A stretch of 7,748 nt of DNA, taken from Cryomorphaceae bacterium (lineage in GTDB: Bacteria > Bacteroidota > Bacteroidia > Flavobacteriales > Schleiferiaceae). Under the pieces are notes generated by a model. That model saw only the letters and a list, made by a program, of their open reading frames with translations. It did no database searches and had not been told where the DNA came from. The stretch is taken from the NCBI GenBank assembly GCA_003444795.1, contig DLWR01000102.1, positions 1-7,748 on the forward strand, in the 5' to 3' direction. Position 1 is the first letter of the stretch, and every line of letters starts with the position of its first letter. This document shows positions 1 through 6,320 of this stretch, in pieces. The position numbers were made by a program, and so were the translations under genes.

Positions 1-870
1 CGAGCGTGGGGCCGTGAAAGTGCAGTGTACCGCGTGGCGGGTGTTTTAAACGTCATTGGTGGATGGTTACTAACAGCTGCGGTGGCTTTTGTCGCCTCAG
101 CTTTGTTTGCGGCCTTCCTCTTCTATGGAGAATTCATTGCAGCCCTTATCTTAACGGTGTTTGCCATTGGAATGATTGTTCGTTCCAATATGGGCTTTGC
201 CAAGAAGATGGAATCTGAAAACTTGGTGGATGACGAGGTGGACAATTTGGTCCGAACAAGTGATCCCGTTGGATTGAGCCGAAATTTGATGGCTGCTGAT
301 ATCCGCCGTTCAGCCAATATCGTTGCCATGGCCGGTGAAGCCCTTGTTGCAAAACAAAAGCGAAGCAGCATTCGTCTTAACAAAGAGATTGAAGCCGTGG
401 TGAAGCGTCAGCGCAGTCTAGAACTGAAAATGACGCGTGTTCTCAAGGAACTGAAATTGGAAAAAGGCGGACAGGCTACTGTGCATCTTATGGCCTATGA
501 CTACATCTGCGATCTGAGTCAATCCGCGCGCATCATGGTGGAGGAGCAGTATAACCACCTGGCGAATTTCCACAAGGAGCCCCATGGAGGATTTCTCTTG
601 GCCTACGGGGATCTTTTGAATCTTTTTAGTCCTTACATGAACCGAATAGTTGCAGCACTTGAATCTGGAAAGTCGGTCCCGCATGGAGACTTATTGAATG
701 CCAAGCGTCAAATTGTCCTGGATATCAACCGCGCTCTAGAACTTGATGTGCAGCGCTACCGGCAAGGCGATCTGACCACGCGCCAAACCCATCTTCAGAC
801 CAAACTTTTGCTCGAGCTGCGGGATATCACGGCATTGGCCTACCGAGTGCATAAGGTGTATTTTGGCTAG
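1..870 (+). CDS. PiT-family inorganic phosphate transporter with PhoU-like domain, C-terminal part (5' end outside window)
   Basis: Membrane transporter fragment of 289 residues, probably a cation-coupled phosphate permease of the PiT (PHO4) family. The reading frame is open to the first base of the window, and the residues before the GTG at 25 (RAWGRESAV, then YRVAGVLNVIGGW) continue the family pattern. That GTG is therefore an internal valine and the true start lies upstream. Visible parts are a conserved re-entry segment (GVLNVIGGW), two hydrophobic membrane segments within about residues 15-60, and then a soluble, mostly helical domain of about 220 residues rich in Arg, Lys and Glu. The soluble part resembles the PhoU-like domain that Bacteroidota PiT proteins carry, including YDYICDLSQSA and a closing helix with LLLELRDITALAYRVHKVY. 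In this family the PhoU-like tail is thought to be cytoplasmic and regulatory. The gene ends with TAG, convergent with the dipeptidase gene. Family assignment is from memory of motifs; a NptA-type Na/Pi cotransporter is the main alternative. Confidence 0.8.
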   Translation, partial: RAWGRESAVYRVAGVLNVIGGWLLTAAVAFVASALFAAFLFYGEFIAALILTVFAIGMIVRSNMGFAKKMESENLVDDEVDNLVRTSDPVGLSRNLMAADIRRSANIVAMAGEALVAKQKRSSIRLNKEIEAVVKRQRSLELKMTRVLKELKLEKGGQATVHLMAYDYICDLSQSARIMVEEQYNHLANFHKEPHGGFLLAYGDLLNLFSPYMNRIVAALESGKSVPHGDLLNAKRQIVLDINRALELDVQRYRQGDLTTRQTHLQTKLLLELRDITALAYRVHKVYFG

Positions 871-884
871 TTGGCGCATGTAGG

Positions 885-960
885 TTCGCGCTGCGCGTGA
901 AAAATCTTAAACGCTTATTCTCTTTTACGTTTAAGCTCTGTAGTGGACCTTCGCTGCGCG
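885..960. repeat. 9-bp direct repeats flanking an 8-bp inverted repeat in a convergent spacer
   Basis: CGCTGCGCG occurs at 889-897 and again at 952-960, each preceded by a TTCG-containing stretch. Between them lies an A+T-rich inverted repeat, CTTAAACG (906-913) and CGTTTAAG (928-935), with a 14-base loop. The first copy can also fold on itself as CGCG-CTG-CGCG (887-897). On the - strand the inverted repeat is followed by ATTTTTC, so it could help to end dipeptidase transcription. No coding potential is evident here. The elements are seen directly; any role is inference. Confidence 0.45.
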
Positions 961-978
961 CAAGGACTTTCGTTTTTT
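948..978 (+). terminator. Candidate rho-independent terminator after the phosphate transporter gene
   Basis: The hairpin is CCTTCGC (948-954), loop TGC, then GCG (958-960), one bulged C (961) and AAGG (962-965). This gives seven base pairs with one bulge. It is followed on the + strand by ACTTTCG and six T residues (973-978). The position, 78 bases after the transporter stop and just before the end of the opposing dipeptidase gene, suits a terminator. The T-run starts seven bases after the stem, further than ideal, so confidence is moderate at best. Confidence 0.4.
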
Positions 979-982
979 GCCC

Positions 983-2356
983 TCAAGCCTTCGCGAAATA
1001 CCGGTAGAACAACGGAATCGTTTCAATCCCCTTGAAGTAATTCGAAACGCCGTAGTGTTCGTTGGGGGAGTGAATGGCATCACTGTCCAGTCCAAATCCC
1101 ATCAGAATGCTCTTAACCCCTAATTCTTGTTCAAAGAGCGCCACAATGGGGATGGAGCCACCACTGCGAACAGGAACGGCTTTTTGTCCATACGAATCAC
1201 TCAGCGCATACACTGCCGCCTGGTAGCCGGGATGGTCGGTGGGACAGACATAGGGTTGTCCCCCGTGGTGAGGGGTGACTTCTACCGTTATGCCCGCTGG
1301 TGCAATGGACGTAAAATAGTCGCTGAAGAGTTGCGTGATTTCATCGGGGTCTTGGTGAGGGACCAAGCGCATGGAAATCTTAGCAAATGCCTTGGAAGCA
1401 ATGACGGTTTTGGCTCCTGCTCCCGTGTAGCCGCCCCAAATGCCGTTCACATCTAGGGTGGGTCGAATGCTGTTCCGTTCCATGGTGCTGTATCCAGCTT
1501 CTCCGGCGACATCGACCAAGTCTAAGGCCTTTTTATACGCCTCCAGAGAGAATGGTGCTTGGGCGAGTTCAGCGCGTTCGGCTTCACTGAGGCTTTCCAC
1601 TTTGTCGTAGAAGCCTGGAATGGTAATGCGTTTTTGATCGTCGTGCAGGCGAGCAATCATTTCAGTTAAGGCATTGATGGGGTTGGCCACGGCCCCTCCG
1701 TAGAGTCCTGAGTGGAGGTCGCGGTTGGGGCCTGTCACTGCTACCTCCACATAGCTCAAGCCACGCAATCCCGTGGTCAGTGAAGGCACCCCGGGGGCCA
1801 CCATACCCGTATCAGAGATTAATATCACATCGCAGGCGAGGCGCTCATGATTCCGCTTTACGAACCAGGCAAGGTTGGCCGAACCTACCTCTTCCTCTCC
1901 CTCAATCATGAACTTCACATTGCAGGGGACATTGCCAGTTGCGACCATAGCTTCAAAGGCCTTGACATGCATGAAAAACTGCCCTTTGTCATCGCATGCA
2001 CCACGCGCGAAAATGGCTCCATTGGGGTGAACATCTGTTGGTCGAATTTCCGGCTCAAAGGGAGGGCTTGACCACAATTCAATGGGATCAGCGGGCTGTA
2101 CATCATAGTGGCCATAGACCAAGACCGTTGGGCGTTCGGGACTCACCACGTATTCGCCATAGACCACAGGATACCCTGGGGTCTCACAAACCTCAACGGC
2201 TTGTGCACCCGCTTTACGCAAGAAGTCCGCGGTGACCTCTGCGGTGGCTAAAACATCGTTTTTATAGGCTGGATCTGCGCTCACACTGGGGAGACGAAGA
2301 AGAGCAAAGAGTTCATCCAGAAAGCGTTGGCGATTTTCAGCAATGTAGTTTTCCAT
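983..2356 (-). CDS. M20 family metallodipeptidase (cytosolic nonspecific dipeptidase type)
   Basis: Complete 457-residue zinc peptidase that probably hydrolyses dipeptides and similar small peptides in the cytoplasm; no signal peptide or membrane segment is seen. All hallmarks of the M20A/CNDP group are present. GHYDVQP gives metal ligand H83 and D85, and ARGACDDKGQ gives the bridging aspartate (D122/D123). EGEEEVGS gives the general base E155 and ligand E156. SDTGM gives D182. DLHSG gives H215, which lies in the dimerisation (lid) domain region at about 200-360. RSGGSIPI is at 397-404, and AIHSPNEH gives the final ligand H429. Length and motif order fit the family well. The ATG at 2356-2354 starts the typical N-terminal helix (ENRQRFLDELFALLRLPSVS) and lacks a clear Shine-Dalgarno site. 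It stands alone, convergent with the phosphate transporter and divergent from the surface protein gene. Exact substrate (general dipeptides, a beta-alanyl peptide or a succinyl-type substrate) cannot be read from sequence. Confidence 0.93.
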   Translation of the reverse strand: MENYIAENRQRFLDELFALLRLPSVSADPAYKNDVLATAEVTADFLRKAGAQAVEVCETPGYPVVYGEYVVSPERPTVLVYGHYDVQPADPIELWSSPPFEPEIRPTDVHPNGAIFARGACDDKGQFFMHVKAFEAMVATGNVPCNVKFMIEGEEEVGSANLAWFVKRNHERLACDVILISDTGMVAPGVPSLTTGLRGLSYVEVAVTGPNRDLHSGLYGGAVANPINALTEMIARLHDDQKRITIPGFYDKVESLSEAERAELAQAPFSLEAYKKALDLVDVAGEAGYSTMERNSIRPTLDVNGIWGGYTGAGAKTVIASKAFAKISMRLVPHQDPDEITQLFSDYFTSIAPAGITVEVTPHHGGQPYVCPTDHPGYQAAVYALSDSYGQKAVPVRSGGSIPIVALFEQELGVKSILMGFGLDSDAIHSPNEHYGVSNYFKGIETIPLFYRYFAKA

Positions 2357-2406
2357 GCTTCCAAGATAGGAAGCAAGCCGAGGAAAGTGCTACCTTTCAT
2401 ATTCCT
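2357..2406. promoter_or_regulatory. 50-bp divergent promoter region with a 6-bp palindrome
   Basis: This spacer separates the divergent start codons of the dipeptidase and the surface protein genes, so both promoters must lie in it or reach into the coding ends. It contains the inverted repeat GCTTCC (2357-2362) and GGAAGC (2369-2374) with a 6-base spacer, directly against the dipeptidase start codon. On the + strand TACCTTTC (2391-2398) is close to the Bacteroidota -7 consensus TAnnTTTG, but there is no TTG at the expected -33 distance. It would put the transcript start almost at the ATG at 2407. Promoter activity is inferred from gene layout, not from strong motifs. Confidence 0.35.
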
Positions 2407-4659
2407 ATGCGCACACGCACACTTTTTGCTCCGATTCTATGCCTGCTCGCTCTGGTATTCACCGGTGCTCAAGGGCTCATGGCGCAAAATATTACCGTCA
2501 ACTCTACTTCTCCCATGAATCAACCTATGTGGCTGGTTCAGAACGTGATGGTAGGGCCTAATATGACAGTTTTTAGTCCGATTGGCCCCCTGGGTACGCC
2601 CATTGCACAGCCTTCCTCCGTGCAAATCGGTCGGTTTAACATCAACAACCCCAACTTTGGCCTCGACAGTGGTATTGTCATGGTGACGACCAACTCCAAT
2701 GACGTCGTCCCAGGACAGTCGGGTAGCTATACCAGTTATCCCACGCAGACGCCCTCGGCCAATTTGACGACGGTGCTAAACGCCATTGGCAGCACCAGCT
2801 CTAGCCAATACGATCGTGCCAGCATCCAGTTCAGCTTTGTTGCGCCGGGGGATTCGGTCAAGTTTGACTACATCTTCGCGTCGAAAGAATACACGTCGTA
2901 TACCTGCTCCTCCTTTAATGATGTTTTCGGCTTCTTCCTCATTGGCCAAGGCATCAACGGCGCTCCTTTGTGGAATGCAAATGGCACCCCCAATATTGAT
3001 ACGGTCAACCTTGCGGTCATCCCAGGCACGACAACCCCCGTGGCAGTTAATACTATCAACCAAGGCTTCCCATCGGGCAGTTGGCCGGCCAGCAATTGCT
3101 CAAGTGCTAACCCCAACTATGTAACTAACTCGGTGTTTTACAATGCGAATACAGGTGGCACCTCCATCATCAACATGGAAGGCTACACTGATGTGTTTAC
3201 GGCGAGAGCTTCCGTGTCCTGCGGTAGCTTGTACACGATTAAGATGTTCATTTGTGACGTGAGTGATGGAGCCTTGAACTCGGCCGTATTCATTGGTGCA
3301 CGAAGCTTCGAATTGCCAACAATTAGCCTCAGTCAGGCATGGAACCAAGGGAATAGTTTCAACGACAGCACCATGATTGAAGGTTGCCTGCCTTCTTGGT
3401 TGTACTTGGACCGTCAAGGAGCCGTATTTGACACCATGCAGGTCAATTTTGTATACAGCGGTACGGCTACATCAGGAACGGACTATGCGCCTCTTCCTGC
3501 ATCCATTACGTTGATGCCCGGCCAAACGCGTGATTCGGTCCAAATTTGGGCCTACGATGATGGTGTGGCGGAAACCAATGAAACTATCAACATCGTCATG
3601 CAGCCCGTGACGACCAATTGTGCAGTCTATCCTGCTCAGTATAAAACGTTTGTCATTCGGGACAAAGTATCCGTAACGGTCGACGCGACCGTGGGATCAG
3701 GAAATGATACTCTTTCCTGTCCAGGCCAGCAAGCCACCCTGCTGGGGACCTTTACCTCGGGGGAAGGGTCTACCACGGGCTGGTGGGAAACGGATACCAC
3801 GGGTGGTGTTCAGTTAACGGTGACCCCATTGGCAACCACGACCTATTATTTCTATGGCATCGATGAATGTATGTCAACGGCAGCGAAGGATAGCATTACG
3901 ATTTACGTGATGCCCTATGATTCCGTGGAGACCTATTCCGATACCACATGGATCTGTCCAGGGGAATCGGTCGAGATACAAGCCCGAGCGCGCTATGGAA
4001 CAGAGCCATTGACCTTCACATGGTTGTCCGGGCCTGTGGATACGCTGTGGACGGTTACCCCAAGTGCCAGCCGATGGTACCCTTACAAAGTGGTGGACCA
4101 ATGTGGATTCACGACCTGGGATAGCGTTTGGGTAGGTGTAGCTCCCCTGCCGGGCGCAGCATTTACGTACTACCCTAACCCGAGCAATCCGCTCAACGTC
4201 CAATTCACAAACCAGTCAAGCGATACCAACTATGTAGCCTGGTACTTTGGCGATGGCGATGTCTCTTCAGAGGTGAATCCGCAGCATTCCTACAGCAAGC
4301 CGGGCACCTACCGCGTGTCTTTGGCGGTGGCGGATAGTTTGGGCTGTTCGGATTCTGTCACGGTGGACATTGAGCTTCGTATGGATTACTACGTGTACAT
4401 CCCGACCGCGTTCACGCCCAATGGGGATGTCGTCAACGACCGAATCAAAGTAGAGGCCCTGGGCATCGAAGGGCTGCAATGGGACATTTTTAACCGATGG
4501 GGTCTCAAAGTATTCTCCACGAATGATCTCGCCGAGTCCTGGGACGGAACCTATGGCGGACAGCCTGTCCCGGAAGGGGTGTACTCTTACAAGCTGCTGA
4601 TTTACTTGCCGTTTGGCAACATAGCAGAAGAGCACGGCACCTTCACACTCATTCGCTAG
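2407..4659 (+). CDS. Secreted multidomain surface protein: choice-of-anchor L, Calx-beta-like, Ig-like, PKD and type B T9SS C-terminal domain
   Basis: Complete 750-residue protein predicted to cross the inner membrane by Sec and the outer membrane by the type IX system. The signal peptide is residues 1 to about 27 (RTR, a hydrophobic core, then LMAQ). Residues about 29-302 match the choice-of-anchor L domain (FDYIFASKEY, CSSFNDVFGFFLIG, NLAVIPGTTTPVAVNTINQG, and VSDGALNSAVFIGARSFE). Residues about 305-418 look Calx-beta-like (SGTATSGTDYAPLP, then LMPGQTRDSVQIWAYDDGVAE). Two Ig-like modules follow (about 419-501 and 502-579), each with a CPG start and a second cysteine (C438/C488, C517/C566). 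A PKD domain spans about 582-657 (WYFGDGDVSSEVNPQHSYSKPGTY, split here as WYFGDGD and NPQHSYSKPGTYRVSL). The end, 663-750, is the gliding-motility-associated domain (YIPTAFTPNGDVVNDRI, FNRWGLKVF, PEGVYSYKL). No enzyme domain is seen, so adhesion or a structural surface role is inferred. The ligand is unknown. Confidence 0.9.
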   Translation: MRTRTLFAPILCLLALVFTGAQGLMAQNITVNSTSPMNQPMWLVQNVMVGPNMTVFSPIGPLGTPIAQPSSVQIGRFNINNPNFGLDSGIVMVTTNSNDVVPGQSGSYTSYPTQTPSANLTTVLNAIGSTSSSQYDRASIQFSFVAPGDSVKFDYIFASKEYTSYTCSSFNDVFGFFLIGQGINGAPLWNANGTPNIDTVNLAVIPGTTTPVAVNTINQGFPSGSWPASNCSSANPNYVTNSVFYNANTGGTSIINMEGYTDVFTARASVSCGSLYTIKMFICDVSDGALNSAVFIGARSFELPTISLSQAWNQGNSFNDSTMIEGCLPSWLYLDRQGAVFDTMQVNFVYSGTATSGTDYAPLPASITLMPGQTRDSVQIWAYDDGVAETNETINIVMQPVTTNCAVYPAQYKTFVIRDKVSVTVDATVGSGNDTLSCPGQQATLLGTFTSGEGSTTGWWETDTTGGVQLTVTPLATTTYYFYGIDECMSTAAKDSITIYVMPYDSVETYSDTTWICPGESVEIQARARYGTEPLTFTWLSGPVDTLWTVTPSASRWYPYKVVDQCGFTTWDSVWVGVAPLPGAAFTYYPNPSNPLNVQFTNQSSDTNYVAWYFGDGDVSSEVNPQHSYSKPGTYRVSLAVADSLGCSDSVTVDIELRMDYYVYIPTAFTPNGDVVNDRIKVEALGIEGLQWDIFNRWGLKVFSTNDLAESWDGTYGGQPVPEGVYSYKLLIYLPFGNIAEEHGTFTLIR

Positions 4660-4677
4660 CGCCTACTTTTCCTCTTC

Positions 4678-5364
4678 TTACGCGTACAAAAAGGGAATGG
4701 CGGCAATGCCGGCAACCAAAAGGGCTTTGTACATCCATTGACGCCGAATGGGCTTGGCGCGCTGCGCTTCCGGAAGCGTCCACAGTTGCTTTCGCTCCCA
4801 TTGACGGCGCCATTCCACGACCATCATGGTCAAGGCTAAGGGCAAAGAGCGCCAGAAGCCATCCGCCGACTCAGGGGCATATGCAAAAGCGAGCAGCAAG
4901 AGCGGCGTGTAGGCCAAAAGTGTAGCCATCAGCGGTCCCAATCGGTGCTGTCCCCACTGTTTGTGGGAATAGGCCCAAATCAGAATGCCGTATAAAATAA
5001 AGCTCAGTTCGACCAATTTGGGCAGCAAAACGACGACCGTGAGGGCGCCTATGGCGTAAAACCAAAGGGCTAGTTGGAGGCCGTATTTCTTGGCCACAGG
5101 ACGTTCAAAGAGCGTCCGCCAGGGCCGCTGAACTAAGTCGCGGTCGAGGTCGTAAAAACTGTTAATCAAGGTGCCGCCCCCTACAAAGCACGCCGTAGCC
5201 AGCAAAACGCCCAAAAAAATGCGATCGGGCATCCAGCCGGGATTCGGTTGGAAAAGCACGTAATAGGCGACGATTTGGGCATAGGCCAGAAAAGTCAGGT
5301 GGGTCCAGCGGACCAAGGAGAGAAAGGCGAGAACCCTTTGGAGTAGCCGCTGCCTCCTGCGCAC
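4678..5364 (-). CDS. UbiA-type prenyltransferase-like membrane protein, short and atypical
   Basis: A 228-residue polytopic membrane protein with about six or seven hydrophobic segments. It resembles UbiA-superfamily prenyltransferases, which move a prenyl chain from its diphosphate to an acceptor in the membrane. The N-terminus (LSLVRWTHLTFLAYAQIVAYY) and the first Asp-rich motif (N68, D72, D76, then P81) fit, as does YSHKQW at 132-137, which resembles the family's YSxxLK stretch. Odd points: the usual second Asp-rich motif (DxxxD/DxxGD type) is not recognisable where expected; about residues 183-195 read VEWRRQWERKQLW before a retained TLP. Only one membrane segment follows, against two or three normally, and family length is about 280-300. 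The start is GTG, 3 bases after the kinase stop, which suggests translational coupling. An AGGAGG at 5358-5353 lies inside the gene, with no start codon suitably placed after it. Acceptor and activity cannot be assigned; a geranylgeranylglyceryl-phosphate-type or quinone-type role is possible, as is loss of activity. Confidence 0.7.
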   Translation of the reverse strand: MRRRQRLLQRVLAFLSLVRWTHLTFLAYAQIVAYYVLFQPNPGWMPDRIFLGVLLATACFVGGGTLINSFYDLDRDLVQRPWRTLFERPVAKKYGLQLALWFYAIGALTVVVLLPKLVELSFILYGILIWAYSHKQWGQHRLGPLMATLLAYTPLLLLAFAYAPESADGFWRSLPLALTMMVVEWRRQWERKQLWTLPEAQRAKPIRRQWMYKALLVAGIAAIPFLYA

Positions 5365-5367
5365 CGT

Positions 5368-6306
5368 TTAGAATCTGAGGACGACGTCCAGTTTATGCGG
5401 GGCGAGTGCTGAGCGCGCCTCGTCTAGATCTTTGGTGAAACCCAGAATATAGCCGCCGCCGCCAGAGCCACAAAGCTTCAGGTAGTAAGCATTGCTATCA
5501 ATTCCCTTCTGCCACAGGCTGTGAAACGCACTGGGAATCATGGGGCTAAAATGCTCCAGCGCGACGCGGCTCAGTCCTTTTAAGTTGGTAAACAAGGGAT
5601 CCCAGTCGCTTTTGAGAAAGGCTTGGACACAGGCGTCGTTGTACTTATTAAACTGGTTGCTCATCATTTTCCGAAAACCCTCTTCTTTGAGTTTTTCCAT
5701 GAAAATGTTGACCATGGGTTGTGTTTCGCCTGGATTGCCGGAATTCAACAGGAAAATGGCGCTCTTTCCTTCTGAAACCACTGCCGGCAAGTCGACGGTG
5801 CCCAAGTCGTCTTTGGACTTAATCAACAAGGGGAGTTGCAGGTAGCAAATAGTAGGGTCAATCCCCGAACTTTTCCCGTGGAAATACGACTCCATTTGGC
5901 CCAAGGCCTCTTTTAAGTCCGCAATGGCTTTTGGTTCCAAGGGAGCATTCAAGTCCAGAGGGTTCTTGGCATATTGCGCATACAACGCTGCCACAAGGGC
6001 CCCAGAGGATCCCACGCCGTATCCCTGAGGAATGCTCGATTCAAAATAGAGCCCCTGGGCTATGTCGCGGTTGAGCAGCGTCACATTCAAATCCGCTCTG
6101 AGTTCTCCTGTCAACGAAAGCGTGTGAAGGTACTCGGCATAGGGTTGCAATGCTTGATTTGAGAGGCGCTGTGCCTCTGTCAATTCCTCTTCAGGCAAAT
6201 ACAGTGCTCCCGAATAGTTCCGATACGGGATGGACAAGCCCATGGCATCTTTGATGATGCCGTATTCTCCGAAGAGTAAAATTTTGGCGAAGTAGGAGGG
6301 GCGCAT
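5368..6306 (-). CDS. Mevalonate-kinase-like GHMP kinase (Bacteroidota type)
   Basis: Complete 312-residue GHMP kinase, most likely phosphorylating mevalonate to 5-phosphomevalonate with ATP in the cytoplasm. Motif 1 is AKILLFGEYGI (7-17), with K8 at the position of the conserved lysine of mevalonate kinases, although the usual APGK is replaced by YFAK. Motif 2, the ATP-binding loop, is SSIPQGYGVGSSGAL (90-104). ESYFHGKSSGIDP (139-151) supplies the acidic pair E139 and D150, matching the Mg ligand and catalytic base in the family. Motif 3 is KLCGSGGGG (277-285). It follows the decarboxylase gene by 14 bases and precedes the UbiA-like gene by 3 bases. The ATG at 6306 has no strong Shine-Dalgarno site, as is common in this phylum. 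It is known that the flavobacterial mevalonate kinases are only distantly related to classical ones, so the neighbouring step, phosphomevalonate kinase, remains an alternative. Confidence 0.85.
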   Translation of the reverse strand: MRPSYFAKILLFGEYGIIKDAMGLSIPYRNYSGALYLPEEELTEAQRLSNQALQPYAEYLHTLSLTGELRADLNVTLLNRDIAQGLYFESSIPQGYGVGSSGALVAALYAQYAKNPLDLNAPLEPKAIADLKEALGQMESYFHGKSSGIDPTICYLQLPLLIKSKDDLGTVDLPAVVSEGKSAIFLLNSGNPGETQPMVNIFMEKLKEEGFRKMMSNQFNKYNDACVQAFLKSDWDPLFTNLKGLSRVALEHFSPMIPSAFHSLWQKGIDSNAYYLKLCGSGGGGYILGFTKDLDEARSALAPHKLDVVLRF

Positions 6307-6320
6307 GTGGTTGTTTGGTG

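Noticed and set aside
25..27. GTG as the start of the phosphate transporter gene
   Set aside because: The same frame is open to base 1, and the residues before it (RAWGRESA) fit the family, so it is an internal valine.
2391..2398. TACCTTTC as a firm Bacteroidota -7 promoter element
   Set aside because: It misses the final G of TAnnTTTG, has no -33 TTG, and would leave almost no 5' leader; kept only as a weak hint within the divergent spacer.
3874..4635. Long open frames on the - strand opposite the surface protein gene (3874-4203, 4267-4635)
   Set aside because: They are Arg/His/Pro-rich translations with no domain or signal, lying wholly opposite a well-supported gene, and are best seen as shadows.
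4654..4661. CGCTAGCG perfect palindrome over the surface protein stop codon
   Set aside because: It has no loop and no T-run next to it, and eight bases is within chance; it is not a credible terminator or operator.
4675..4870. Recent frameshift removing the C-terminus of the UbiA-like protein
   Set aside because: The other - strand frames here show no Asp-rich motif or membrane segments continuing the family pattern, and the annotated frame still ends in a hydrophobic segment.
5353..5358. AGGAGG (- strand) as a Shine-Dalgarno site for a later UbiA-like start
   Set aside because: No ATG, GTG or TTG lies in frame at a suitable distance; the next TTG is at codon 17, too far and inside a conserved N-terminal helix. 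The coupled GTG at 5364 is preferred.
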